A stretch of 64,000 bases of DNA from Neocallimastix lanati (nom. inval.) (taxonomy: Eukaryota > Neocallimastigomycota > Neocallimastigomycetes > Neocallimastigales > Neocallimastigaceae). The notes beneath the pieces are model-generated. The model saw only the letters and a program-made list of their open reading frames with translations. It had not been told where the DNA came from and searched no databases. The translations under genes and the position numbers were made by a program. The stretch spans positions 108,501 through 172,500 of the forward strand of contig JACVTC010000011.1 in NCBI GenBank assembly GCA_016946835.1, read 5' to 3'. Below, in pieces: positions 13,647 to 25,094 of the stretch; position 1 is the first letter of the stretch; every line of letters starts with the position of its first letter.

Positions 13647-13987
13647 AAGAATAAACGAAAAAAAATAATTATAAAAATAATTAATTCAATTTAAAATAAC
13701 TATATACCCATTAAATAAAAATAAAAATAAAAATAAAAATATTTTATATTTTATTTAAATAAATTTTATTTTTAAATTTATTTCTTAGAAAAATATTATT
13801 ATTTTTTAAAAATTAATTATTTATATATATATATATATATATTTTTTTTTTAATATCAAATAGAAAATTATTACATATATATATAATAGAATATTAAGTA
13901 AATTTTAATAATTAATTTAAAAGCATTAATTTATTAAACCAGTAAAAATTATACTAAAATAAAAAAAACAAAAAAAAAAAAAAAAAA
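11758..13987. other. Intergenic DNA upstream of the large Asn-rich gene
   Basis: No gene is supported. The region is AT-rich with poly-A at about 13589-13645 and a purine-rich A/G stretch (13430-13580). It probably contains the promoter and leader of the gene at 13988; a specific TATA element cannot be singled out among the many AT-rich candidates. Confidence 0.5.
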
Positions 13988-16900
13988 ATGGGTATGTTTA
14001 ATTTTAAAAGAAATCATAAAAAAGAAAAATCTAAGGAATCAACTATAATAAAAGGAAAATCAAAAGGTATTTTTCATTTTCCCTTTATTTTTAAAAATTT
14101 TAATAAAAAAAATACAAATATAGATAGTAATACTACAGAAAATGTAGATGGAAAAGAACAAGGATATTATTTTGTTTCCTACTCAAAAAGTATGGAAATT
14201 AGAAGAGCATCATCAACACATATAAATCATATAAATAATCAAAATAACTTAGTATATAATCCATATTATAATACTAAAACCATCGAATTTTTAAAAACAT
14301 CGATAACTTCAATACCATTAGAGGAACAACTTAATTTAAGAAACAGAATAGTAAGAAAAACTAGTACAAGACATCAAAATTTAATTGAAGGTCAAGGAAT
14401 TAAAAAAGTACCTTCAGAGAATAGTTTGGAAAATTTAAAAAATGAAATGGATACTGATGCATTTTTAAAGGTAAAAAATTATAATGATATTTCAAAAACT
14501 ATGAAAAGTGTTAAAGAAGAAAATATAAAACCTAAACTTAAATCAACGATGAATCAGTTGAATGATTTTTTAAATAATGAAAGGAATAATGGTTTGGGAG
14601 ATTTAAGCAGCTATAGTGATGATATTTATGATATAACTTCTTCATTTGAATCATATTCGAAAGAAAAATCTACTTTATTGAATATTGCTGAACAAAAGGA
14701 TATTGAAGTTATTAAAGATGATAAATTTAAACTAATTGAAGCTAATAATACCCCTAGTTCAACGCAAGTTACATTAGGAAAAGATACCAGCTTAATTAAC
14801 TCATTGGCTTCAGAATCGCAAGAGATTAAACCACCAATCATTGATGAACTATCTTCCGAAATAATTCCAAATGATATGGAAGAAGAAAAAGTTATTACTT
14901 CTTATATGAACCAAGAAGCAAGTTCTCATGAAAAAAGAAAAAGAGGTGATAGCCAATCTAGTATTAGTCCTTTCAATAGGCAATCTGTAGTATTAATTCA
15001 AAAAAAGAAATTTAAAAAAGACGAAACAAAGAAAAGTAGTGAGGATCCCAACTTCGTTAAAAATTATAAAAAACGCATGGGTATGATAACGGGGAGAAGG
15101 TGCTCATTTGTTAAGAACCCCTCCATCGTTCAAGGTGTAAAGGGACCATGGAAAATCGTTGAAACCACAACCATGACAGCAGGTATAGCAACCTCAACTG
15201 ATATAATACATCATGCTATAACTAATAATACATTATCTAATACCCAACCTAAGATTTTCCATTCATCCTCTTTACCCTCCTTAAATACTACTTTATCAAA
15301 TCAAAAATATTTAGTAACAAGACATCAAATTATGTCTGATTCCTTATTAAATGAATTTAATGGTGTTCAGGAAAAGAGCTCTCAGTATTCATTAGAAGGT
15401 CACGAAATATTAAATGATAAAGATAGTGACATAATAAGTGGAATTAATTCAGAATTTACATTTAATTCCAATTATAGTCATGATAATGAACCAAATGAAC
15501 AAAAAAGTTTACAGAGTTCTCTTCAATCCATCTATAAAAAAACGAGCCCAAAATTAATTATTCAAAATATTAGAAGCAAATCATTAAAAGCCATTTTGAA
15601 TCCTGATACTAAAAAATTAAACATTAATGATGAAAAAAGGTCTCCCAAAAAGAAAATTCAAGATATAGTCATAGCATCAATATATAACCAATCCTCATCT
15701 CAATCTTTATCTACTTCTACTTCTATCAATTCAATAAATAGTCATATTAATATTATTAATACAAATATTAATAATAATTTCAATGATAATATTCATACTA
15801 ATATTAATACAGATACAAATATAAAAACTAATATTGCTCCAATTAACATTAATACTAAAACTAATATAAATACTAATATTGATCCAATTAATATTAATAA
15901 TGAAATTAATATAAATACTAATATTACTCCAATTAATACTGATTTTAATATTAATAAGAATAATAATATTTCTCCAATTTTCACTACTACTACAACTACT
16001 AATCAAAATATAAATAATGAAGTTACTAAAATTTCAAATGAAGAAAATAAAAATTTTAATGAGACTAGTATAACGACGTCAAGTATAAATTTACCATCTA
16101 AAAAGAATTCTACAACATTATTCCAAGATAATACAGATGCAGGTTCTCATAGTAAATATACTTCCAATTCAATTTTATCCAGTTTAGAGTCTGTAACAAC
16201 TGAAAAATACACTAAAGATATTTATAATGAAATACATGGAAAAAGTTCAATGAAAATACTTAAATATCATTTAAGTAAACCATACGGTATAGAAAATGAA
16301 GATGAAAATATAAAAGAAAAAGATTATGAAAATGATAATATTAGTATAAATGATAGTTTGGAATTGAAATCTAAAAAATTATTAGATACATATTGGAATA
16401 ATTCGATGGATAATTCAGTGGCAATGGAAGCAAGATATTTTTTAATTTCAGATGATAAGAAAAGAAATAGTCATGAAAATAATTCTTATAATAATGCTAG
16501 TAATAATAAAGAAGAGAAGAATAATCATGCCTATGGTAGAGATACCTCTTTTGTTCATCTTCAGTCAGATGAACTATCCACTTCTAAAATATCAAGTGTA
16601 GAAGATGAATCATTTAATCAACTTCAGTCTTATGGTGAAATCGTTAGACGTACTTATGAAAATAAGAAGAATGAAAGAGGAGGATATGATAATGGCAACA
16701 TTAGACCGATTTTGGAAAAGGCACGTAAACGTAAAAGTTCTCAAAGACGTAAGGAATGGTCTAAAAAAAAATTTAAGAATAATGATAACCATGTTGGTAC
16801 TGTCCAAGATAGTATAAGATATATACCATATGATTCATCAATGAGTTATAATAGTTTAACAAACATGGCAACAATTACTTCTTTAGAAAGAACTAATAAG

Positions 16901-19324
16901 GAAAACCAAAGTCAAGATCTTACAAATGAGGAATTCCTTTATAACAATTATTATAATGACTTTTCTACCGATAAAAATAAAGAACATATTTATAAAAGGG
17001 ATTTACCTTCAACATCATCACCACTAAAGAATGATGCTGATATAAATGATACATCAGAAATTATTGAGTTACGAGAGAATTACTATGGTAAATATAATAA
17101 AGAAAATATTAATAAAAATAATCAATATGGAGAGAAGAAAAATGAAGCTAATGATTTAGATACATCTTTTACTTCACTTGAATTTAAGGATACTGTTATT
17201 AGTAGTGTGGAGAAAGATATTTCTTCACCAAGTCATAATAATAATTCATCTTTTATTCATAATTCGATTACAAGTGTACCGATTGAAAAATCTCATGGTA
17301 AAATAAAAGTAAAACGTTTTAAAGGAAAGTCACCCATACTACCATTACCACCACAAAAGCAAAATTTCCCAAGACTAATTGATGTTCCAGGGAATAGTAG
17401 TATGAAAAAGGTCTATACTATGGAGAATATTGATAAGGAAAATTATGATGATACTTTTTATTCGTATGCGGCAGCAACAGCAGCAGACGATACAATTTTA
17501 TCGTTACCAAAGAATTATTCAGAATTTCATAAAAATATTAGTCATAATAACATATACAACAACAACAATAACAACAATAGCAATAATAATAATAATAGCA
17601 GTAACAATAACAATAACAATAATAACAATACCAGTACTAATAAAGATAACATTAACAATAACAATAAAAATAACAATATTATCATAGACAACAACAATAT
17701 CAACAACAGTAATAGTCATATTTATAATATTAATAATATTAATAATATTAAAAATACTTATAATAATAATTATAGTAATAATTATGGTAAAACCATTAAT
17801 AATAGTAACTATAATATTAATAATAATACTGTTCATATTCTTTCTAGTCATTGTACTCAAAAAACATCAACATATAATTTTTTACCAAAGAAATTATTAG
17901 AATTTAGTGATAATTTAAATATTGCAAATTTCCAAATTCATACATGTAAAGATTCAGTTCTTTCCCCATTGATACCCTGCATTGCTTGTAGTAATGAAAA
18001 CAAATGGAAGAATAGGAAGTTTACAAGTAAATTAAAAAATCATTTTAAAAAATGGATGAGTTCCTTAACTCATGGTAAACAAAAGAATAATAAGTCAATG
18101 GTTTATACATCTTCTGCGACACTAACGGTACCAATTTACTTTGGTGATCAATTAGCATCACCAGAAGATCAAAGAAGACATCAACATCAACCACATCAGC
18201 ATCAACAGTATAAACATCAATATTATTATCGTAATTGTGAAACAACTAAAAATGGGAGTGGTTCTTCCGGTAAGAATTCAACTCATGAAAGAAAATGGAA
18301 AATTAAGAATAAAAAGTTGAAAAATTCTTCATCGACTCCTTCATTTATATTCTCTAATAAAGCAACTCAAAGTCCTTTACCTATGGAATATCCATCTCCA
18401 ATAAATATAAGTAATTCTTATATTGGAAGTCCTTTGGTTCCTAATTCATCTATAACAAACATTAATCAAGTTATAGAGACTAAGGGAACTAATAGCGAAA
18501 TTTTACCAATAGCCAATGATATTAATAAAAAAAATTCAAATATTCGACTTAAACAAGATTATAATAAGGGCCTTTCTTCTCCTGTGAGTATTTCTTTTGT
18601 GAAAACCCAAGTTAATAAAAAAAAATCATTTGAACCTTTAATCATTAAAGGAAGAAGTGAAAGAGATCAAATGAATAGTAATAATTATGTTAATCAATTG
18701 AGGCCTCAGAGTAAATCTAATGATAATTATAATAATCAACTAAGACCTCAAAATAAATTTAGTGATGATAAACAAAATAAACATAAAGGAATTATATACT
18801 ATAATAATAATAATAATAGTAATAATAATAATAATAGTAATAATAATAGAAAATCTTTAGAAAAAGAAACCATATTATTATCCCGTCAAAGAAATACCTC
18901 TATTATTCCAATGGAAAAAGATGAAGAATTAGAGCAACACTTACTTAATAATGTTAATTTACATAAAGGATATAATAAATCTATATTTTCAATACCAATT
19001 ACTCCAGAATTGAAACCAATGAAAATAACTGATGAAGGTAATGAATATAATTCAACTATTCTTAAAAATAAACCTTCTTTAATATCTATTTCTATTTCAT
19101 CTACAACATCTTCCATTTCAATAAAAATTGATAATAATTCAATAAATTCAAATTCAAATTCAAATTCAAATTCAAATTCTGCAATACCTCGTAAAAAGAA
19201 GCCTTCATATTCTAAACGTCATTCTAAATCTTTACAATCATTATATAAGGATATCTGTGTCCTTGGTTTAAGTATAGATCGTCTTGCTGCCAAATATAGT
19301 TCTTCCAATATAAATAGAAAATAG
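13988..19324 (+). CDS. Large Asn/Ser-rich protein of unknown function (1778 aa)
   Basis: A single uninterrupted frame of 1778 codons follows an A-rich leader. Length, absence of stops and mixed composition outside the repeats make it a real gene, but I recognise no catalytic domain. It starts MGMFNFKRNHKKEK, a basic N terminus with Gly at position 2. Visible segments: an NINT-type repeat (about residues 595-660), several basic patches (RKRKSSQRRKEWSKKKFK near 915), a poly-Asn block (about 1185-1290), a Cys/basic patch (IPCIACSNENKWKNRKF, near 1325), a His/Gln-rich patch (about 1396-1415), a Ser-Asn dipeptide run (near 1720), and a basic C terminus with a conserved-looking helix (SLYKDICVLGLSIDRLAAKY). 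Numerous short Ser/Thr motifs flanked by Lys or Arg suggest an intrinsically disordered, perhaps phosphorylated, scaffold or regulator. No membrane segment or signal peptide is seen. Confidence 0.85.
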   Translation: MGMFNFKRNHKKEKSKESTIIKGKSKGIFHFPFIFKNFNKKNTNIDSNTTENVDGKEQGYYFVSYSKSMEIRRASSTHINHINNQNNLVYNPYYNTKTIEFLKTSITSIPLEEQLNLRNRIVRKTSTRHQNLIEGQGIKKVPSENSLENLKNEMDTDAFLKVKNYNDISKTMKSVKEENIKPKLKSTMNQLNDFLNNERNNGLGDLSSYSDDIYDITSSFESYSKEKSTLLNIAEQKDIEVIKDDKFKLIEANNTPSSTQVTLGKDTSLINSLASESQEIKPPIIDELSSEIIPNDMEEEKVITSYMNQEASSHEKRKRGDSQSSISPFNRQSVVLIQKKKFKKDETKKSSEDPNFVKNYKKRMGMITGRRCSFVKNPSIVQGVKGPWKIVETTTMTAGIATSTDIIHHAITNNTLSNTQPKIFHSSSLPSLNTTLSNQKYLVTRHQIMSDSLLNEFNGVQEKSSQYSLEGHEILNDKDSDIISGINSEFTFNSNYSHDNEPNEQKSLQSSLQSIYKKTSPKLIIQNIRSKSLKAILNPDTKKLNINDEKRSPKKKIQDIVIASIYNQSSSQSLSTSTSINSINSHINIINTNINNNFNDNIHTNINTDTNIKTNIAPININTKTNINTNIDPININNEININTNITPINTDFNINKNNNISPIFTTTTTTNQNINNEVTKISNEENKNFNETSITTSSINLPSKKNSTTLFQDNTDAGSHSKYTSNSILSSLESVTTEKYTKDIYNEIHGKSSMKILKYHLSKPYGIENEDENIKEKDYENDNISINDSLELKSKKLLDTYWNNSMDNSVAMEARYFLISDDKKRNSHENNSYNNASNNKEEKNNHAYGRDTSFVHLQSDELSTSKISSVEDESFNQLQSYGEIVRRTYENKKNERGGYDNGNIRPILEKARKRKSSQRRKEWSKKKFKNNDNHVGTVQDSIRYIPYDSSMSYNSLTNMATITSLERTNKENQSQDLTNEEFLYNNYYNDFSTDKNKEHIYKRDLPSTSSPLKNDADINDTSEIIELRENYYGKYNKENINKNNQYGEKKNEANDLDTSFTSLEFKDTVISSVEKDISSPSHNNNSSFIHNSITSVPIEKSHGKIKVKRFKGKSPILPLPPQKQNFPRLIDVPGNSSMKKVYTMENIDKENYDDTFYSYAAATAADDTILSLPKNYSEFHKNISHNNIYNNNNNNNSNNNNNSSNNNNNNNNNTSTNKDNINNNNKNNNIIIDNNNINNSNSHIYNINNINNIKNTYNNNYSNNYGKTINNSNYNINNNTVHILSSHCTQKTSTYNFLPKKLLEFSDNLNIANFQIHTCKDSVLSPLIPCIACSNENKWKNRKFTSKLKNHFKKWMSSLTHGKQKNNKSMVYTSSATLTVPIYFGDQLASPEDQRRHQHQPHQHQQYKHQYYYRNCETTKNGSGSSGKNSTHERKWKIKNKKLKNSSSTPSFIFSNKATQSPLPMEYPSPINISNSYIGSPLVPNSSITNINQVIETKGTNSEILPIANDINKKNSNIRLKQDYNKGLSSPVSISFVKTQVNKKKSFEPLIIKGRSERDQMNSNNYVNQLRPQSKSNDNYNNQLRPQNKFSDDKQNKHKGIIYYNNNNNSNNNNNSNNNRKSLEKETILLSRQRNTSIIPMEKDEELEQHLLNNVNLHKGYNKSIFSIPITPELKPMKITDEGNEYNSTILKNKPSLISISISSTTSSISIKIDNNSINSNSNSNSNSNSAIPRKKKPSYSKRHSKSLQSLYKDICVLGLSIDRLAAKYSSSNINRK

Positions 19325-20528
19325 TAATTTAAATTTATAATATTTGAAATATGATATCCATTTATTTATTTTTATTTATTATCATTATTAAAATTAATAA
19401 TATTATTATTAATATTATTATTTTTATTTTTTTTTTTTTTTAAAAAAAAATAAAAAAAATAAAAAAATTATTAAAAAAAAAAAAAAAAAAAAAAAAAAGT
19501 ATAAAATTAACTAATAATAGTTTTATAATAAAAATTAAAGTATAAGAATATTTTTAATAAAACAATTTAATATTAATATAAATTAAAATATAATAAATAT
19601 AATATTTATTATTTTATATACTAAATTTTAAACTAAAATTAAAAATTAAGATAGTATTAAAATGATTATTATTATAAAAATCAATAAATAAATAATACTA
19701 ATATATATATAATTTAGAAATAATTAATTTTTAATTAATAAAAATATATAAAGATATTATTAATAAAAAATAATAAATAGAAATAGTATATAAAATAAAA
19801 TATTTAAATTAAAATATTTAAATTAGATAAACAACAATAATAATGATAATTAATAGTAATGTTAATGATAAATGAAAAAATTTAAATATTTTAATAGTTT
19901 AATTATATATATATATAATCATAAAAATGAAAAGAATTTTTACGAAACTACTAGTAATAATTAAAAAAAAAAAATTGTACATAAAATTACTTAGTATAAA
20001 TTAATTAGAAATATATTTGAAGAATAAATAGATATACTCTATGTTATAGTTTTATAGAGCTAATATTAATATTACATATATATTTGTATTATTCAAGTAA
20101 AAGATTCAATTTTTAAATTTAGTATTGAATTTAGTATAATTATTAATATTAGAAAAGTTTTATTTTTAGTTCTATATTTTTTAGTTAGAATTTTTATTTT
20201 TATTTTTTTAATTTTATTTTATTTTTTTTAATTTTTTTTTTTTTTTTTTTTTTTACTTTTTTATTATTTATTTATTTATTTATATTTTTTATAAGTATTT
20301 ATTAATATATATATATATATACATATATATATTTATTATTATTATTAATATTATTTTATTAATGTATTATTTTTTAAAGATTTAATTTATTTATTATCAT
20401 TATTATTATCATTATTATTATCATTATTATTATTATTATTATTTTTTTTTTAATTTTAAGAACCATTACCCTTAATAATTAATATTTTAATCAATACAAT
20501 GATAGTGATTATTCAAATTATTTTATTT

Positions 20529-20604
<76 letters not shown>

Positions 20605-20904
20605 ATTTTATTTATTTATTTTTTATTAAAAAAAAAAAAACAAAACAAAAAATCAAAAACAAACGAAACAAACAAACAAACAAATAATAAAAAATATTAT
20701 TAATAATAAAAGTAAAAATTAAATAAAAATCATATTAAACTTAAAATATCAAAAAATCGAAACTATTTATGTGCACATACAAATACTTTTCTGTGAACCT
20801 ATAAATAGTCATAATTTTTATATATTTATTTTTATGAATGTATTTATATATTTTTAAAAAATAAAGAACATAGTTTTATTATTTTCATTATGATCAATTT
20901 GTAT
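19325..20904. other. AT-rich intergenic DNA
   Basis: No gene is supported. It holds poly-T/poly-A runs, an (ATA)n plus (TA)n microsatellite at about 20530-20600, and a small foldback at about 20762-20812 with ACTATTTAT and ATAAATAGT arms. Confidence 0.65.
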
Positions 20905-21035
20905 ACCATTAGATATTAGACCTACCGTTGTCAATAGCGTCGACGTCGAAATAATAAGGGTAAAGAAGAAATTATGATAGAGATTTAAATGATAGTTTTT
21001 GTCCACATGGAGTTATCATCAATGAATATTTACAA
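20905..21035 (+). pseudogene. Coding relic sharing a block with the 31.6-32.9 kb remnant
   Basis: A short island of higher complexity. The segment around 20985-21030 can be read as RDLNDSFCPHGVII and closely matches DLNDDFYPHGVII at about 32814-32860, with conservation at nucleotide level too (TCCACATGGAGTTATCATC in both). Upstream is an RRRR-NNKGK reading in another frame. Stops and frame changes show it is a relic. The parent protein is not recognised; a repeated gene family or transposon is likely. Confidence 0.4.
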
Positions 21036-21585
21036 TAAAAATTCGTATATGATTAATGAATATTTGGAGCAACTGTATATAGAATAATGTAGAATTCTTT
21101 TATAATTATTAAATTAATTCTTATTACTAATATTATTTATAATTATAAATAAAAATAAAATAAAATAAAAAAAGAAAAAAAAAAAAAAAAAAGTATTAAA
21201 TATTATATAAAAATAATTGGATTTTCCATACTTTATTATATTAATTTCTTTTATTTAATATTTCATAATAATTTTAATTTAGATAATATTGGTTTTTCAA
21301 AAATTAAAAAGAAAAAAGAATAAATTAGAATAATTATTAATTAAAAAAGTGTTATAAATAAAAGAAATAATTATATATGATCAATATTATTAATAAAAAA
21401 GAAAAAAGAATTAATTAGAATAATTATTAATAAAAGTGTTATAAATAAAAGATATAATTATATATGATCAATATTATTAATAAAATAAAATAATCATTAT
21501 TAATGAATTAAAAAAAAAAAAAAAAAAAAATTATTGATTAATAATATTAATAATATCTTTAATATCTTAAGTTTATAAATTTTAG

Positions 21586-21593
21586 TATAAATA
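21586..21593 (+). promoter_or_regulatory. TATA box of HSP20 copy 1
   Basis: TATAAATA lies 223 bp upstream of the start codon. The same octamer lies at 222 and 232 bp upstream of the other two HSP20 genes, which supports it as the core promoter and implies a long AT-rich leader. Confidence 0.55.
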
Positions 21594-21773
21594 CTTTGAA
21601 TTTTTTCTTTTACTTTTTGTTAAAAAATAAATAAAAATAAAATATCAATAAAATATTTAATAAATATTTAAATAAAATTAAAATTAAAATAATAAAAACA
21701 ATAATTAAAATAAAAACGTATTACATATAAATTTTTTGAAAACTTTATTTTTAAAAAAAAAAACATTTAAATA

Positions 21774-21808
<35 letters not shown>

Positions 21809-21810
<2 letters not shown>

Positions 21811-22423
21811 GTACTTTAATACTTGTGAACAATTATTAGAAAATACTTTATTTGATCTTTTAGAAGCTGGCAATTTATTTAATAATTTCTGGTATGGAAA
21901 TGACTTTGTTCCATCAATGAAGATTTACAGTTGTTCTTTAAGAAAGCAAATCAATAATTCTGATATTTCATCTGAACTTAAATATAATCCAAGAATGAAT
22001 TTTAATGAGGATGGAGAAAATTTTTATATTCATGCGGATTTACCAGGAATGACTAGAGATCAAATAAAAATTGAATTTAATGAAGAAGATCATTCTTTAA
22101 TTATTTCAGGTGAAAGAAAATCACCATATGAAACTAATCAAAATGAAATTCTTTCTGAACAAACTAGTAATAATGAAAATACTAATGAAAATAATAATAA
22201 TAAAAACTCACAAAATAAAGAAAATAAAGAAAACAAAGAAAACAAAGATATAAAATTTCTTTTAAAAGAAATTAATTATGGTAAATTTTCAAAATCATTC
22301 ATACTTCCTAAGGATATTAATTTAGATAATATTCAAGCTAAAATTGAAAATGGATTATTAAAAATTATCATTCCTAAATTTAAATCACCAAAAAATGGAA
22401 CTCGTACTATTGAAATTCAATAA
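21809..22423 (+). CDS. Small heat-shock protein (HSP20/alpha-crystallin), copy 1
   Basis: The 204-aa product is a canonical small heat-shock protein, an ATP-independent holdase that binds unfolding proteins as oligomers, expected in the cytosol. The N-terminal segment (1-58) has the EQLLENTLFDLLEAGNLF-type amphipathic start. The alpha-crystallin domain spans about 60-190, with HADLPGMTRDQIKIEF (75-90), SLIISGERK (96-104), GKFSKSFILP (158-167) and AKIENGLLKIIIPK (177-190). An Asn/Glu/Lys-rich insertion (about 105-147) interrupts the domain between the GERK strand and the dimer-side strands. The C terminus ends IEIQ, the IxI oligomerisation motif. No introns. The protein is identical to that of the copy at 25093. 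Confidence 0.95.
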
Positions 22424-23534
22424 AAATGTACTATTAAATTAATATATTTCAATTAAATTCTATTCTATATTCTATTTGAATATAAAAGAAATATACTTTT
22501 TGAATTTTAATATAAAAAAATTCAAATCCATAAAGGATTATTTTCAAAATAGAAAAATGAAATATTATTTAATATATTATTAAATAAATATTATTTAGTT
22601 AATTCTTAATTATTAGTTATTATATAAATTCATTAAATATCATTTTATTACTATAAATATTATAAAGGTATTAATATCATATTTTTTTTGAATGTATTAT
22701 TTAATAATATAATGATTATTTCTAAAAATATATAAAAATATAAAAATAAAAATATAAAAAGAAAAAGAAAAAAAAAAAGAAAAAATAAAATAATATTCTT
22801 TTAAAATATTAAAAATATTAAAGCTATCTAAATAAAAATTATAATTAAAAAAAATTAATTATTTACTTATAATAGATGAAGTGTGTATAAAAATTTTCAT
22901 TTACTAAGAATAATAAATTAAAAATCGATATTATTATATTTATATATTTTAATTTGTTATTAATTTAATATTTTAATTTAAAATAAATTTAAAAAAAAAA
23001 AAAACATATTTTATAATAGAATAATTTCACTTAATATGAAAATTAAGATTTTGTGTAACATATATATTTAATTAATAATTTTTATTATATTAATTTCATT
23101 ATGAATAATATACTTTATACTAAAATTTTTTATTATTAATAAAATAAACAAAATTGTTAATTTTAAAAATCGTTAATTCTTTATTAATTGTTATTTATTA
23201 ATTATTAATTATTAAAAAATAATTATTTTAGTTAATTTTCAAAGAATTAAACATTTTTTTTTTGTTTCTATTAATTTATTATTATATATGAATAAATAAA
23301 ATAAAAGACATAATAAGGTAGAATTCTTTAAAAAATTAATAATTATATAGAATTTTTTGGAAAGTTATAGAATAACATTTTATTAATAAAATATATTTAT
23401 GGAATATTAGAGAAAGCTATAGAATTAAATTATGCTATTATGTTTTTTTCTTATAATAAAATATATTTATTTTTCTAAAAAAAAAGGTTTCAATTTAAAT
23501 AATAATATAATTGAAATATTTCGTTTTACTAATC

Positions 23535-23565
<31 letters not shown>

Positions 23566-23641
23566 GTATATATATATCTTTTTATTAATTTAATATTTGT
23601 AAATTTTAAAAATTTTAAAAAATTATTTATTTAGATATATC
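22424..23641. other. Intergenic DNA downstream of HSP20 copy 1
   Basis: No additional gene. Most of it belongs to the duplicated segment and is matched by 25708-26880. Poly-A tract at about 23536-23563. Confidence 0.7.
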
Positions 23642-23653
23642 ATATTTGATAAT

Positions 23654-24200
23654 AATCGACCCCGCCCTTTGACCATTTTCCGGTTTTTTTCCTGAACAAA
23701 AAGTTTTACGGTAGATAGTGGTTAGGATTTCCGTTAAAAGGTAAGTATATCCTCCTCCCCTTATATATTATATTCTTAAATTCCTGAGTAATATAGACTA
23801 GATACTGTCCTAACAGTGGGCCTGAGAGGGTTGCGCTAGTAACTGTCATTAATATACTTACGAGGGAATTCCTAGCATATGGGTTTATATGCACGAAGTT
23901 AATCTACGAATAATCAATCTGCTAACTAAATACTATTACCAAGTGTGCTAACACGTGACTCAATTGGGTTAGGTTACTCTAGCCTCCCTTCAAGGGAGTT
24001 AGGCACCGAAAAAGCATTCCGAGAAAAATCGTGCTAGAAAATCTCAGCAATAATACGTATGGTTAGAGCGCCAATGCTGAATAAACAGTAAGGCTGTCCA
24101 GTAGGGACTATATCCACCAAAGTGTTGTGACTACCTTAATATTCCCATGTCTTGAGGGGGGCATAGGGCAGTACACACCAGAAATAAAAAAAAAAAAAAA
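23654..24200 (+). mobile_element. Short retroelement-like insertion, copy 3
   Basis: A 547-bp island of high GC content lies between the two duplicated HSP20 genes. It is flanked by a 12-bp target-site duplication, ATATTTGATAAT, at 23642-23653 and 24201-24212, and ends in an A tract (24186-24200). The head AATCGACCCC and later blocks (ATTTTCC, GGTTAGG, AGGTAAGTAT, CTGAGAGG) occur in the same order as in the minus-strand copy at 10338-10723. Near the 5' end, GATAGTGGTTAGGATTTCCG resembles a tRNA D-arm/A-box region, and TTCTTAAATTCC about 55 bp later is B-box-like. A tRNA-derived SINE is therefore the best reading. No protein is encoded. Confidence 0.7.
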
Positions 24201-24212
24201 ATATTTGATAAT

Positions 24213-24424
24213 TATAAGATATAAATATTTTAATTATAAATTTTATTAGTAATAATTACAGTGCATATTAGTTTATAATATTTAAATAAAATATAAGTTA
24301 TGAATAATTTATGGATATATTTTGAATTATAGAATAATTTAGAAAAAATACAATTTATTAATTAATTTTTATTAATAATATATTTGTATTGTTAAATATT
24401 ACTTCAAATATTATATAATAAAGA
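24213..24424. other. AT-rich spacer
   Basis: Unstructured AT-rich sequence between the retroelement target duplication and the second duplicated segment. No gene is seen. Confidence 0.6.
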
Positions 24425-24870
24425 TGGATTTTACATACTATATTATATTAATTTCTTTCATTTAATATTTCATAATAATTTTAATTTAAATAATAATATT
24501 AATCTTTCAAAAATTAAAAAAAAAAAGAATAAATTAGAATAATTATTAATAATTATTAATAAAAAAGTGTTATAAATATAAGAAATTATATATGGTCAAT
24601 ATTATTAATAAAATAGAATAATTATTAATGAATTAGTTTAAAACAAAGTAACAATAATATATGCTTGGTATTAATTATTACTTTTTATTCATAATTATTA
24701 CTAAAATTGTGATAATAATAAAATTTCAATATTATTAATAAATACTTTTTATTTATAATTATTAAAAAATTATTCGAGTAAAAGAACATATTAGATATTA
24801 AAATTTTTTTTTAAAAAAAAAAAAAAAAATATTAATTATATTATTAATCAATTAAGATTTTAAATTTTAA

Positions 24871-24878
24871 TATAAATA
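24871..24878 (+). promoter_or_regulatory. TATA box of HSP20 copy 2
   Basis: TATAAATA lies 222 bp before the start codon, in the position conserved among all three HSP20 genes. Confidence 0.55.
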
Positions 24879-25057
24879 CTTTGAAATTTTTCTTTTACTT
24901 TTTGTTAAAAAATAAATAAAAATAAAATATCAATAAAATATTTAATAAATATTTAAATAAAATTAAAATTAAAATAATAAAAACAATAATTAAAATAAAA
25001 ACGTATTACATATAAATTTTTTGAAAACTTTATTTTTAAAAAAAAATCATTTAAATA

Positions 25058-25092
<35 letters not shown>

Positions 25093-25094
<2 letters not shown>

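Larger units (their letters stand above)
21224..23480 (+). repeat. Duplicated HSP20 segment, copy 1
   Basis: This segment matches about 24425-26835. It includes the upstream ATTAATTTCTTTTATTTAAT-like region, the TATA box, the HSP20 gene and downstream blocks such as GATGAAGTGTGTATAAAAAT. The core (about 21600-22860) is nearly identical, while the outer flanks carry many substitutions and indels. Confidence 0.85.

Noticed and set aside
20499-20687. 62-codon frame with Asn and Ile-Tyr runs
   Set aside because: Translation of an (ATA)n and (TA)n microsatellite.
23706-23894. 62-codon minus-strand frame
   Set aside because: It lies within retroelement copy 3, is antisense to the inferred element direction and has no recognisable domain.
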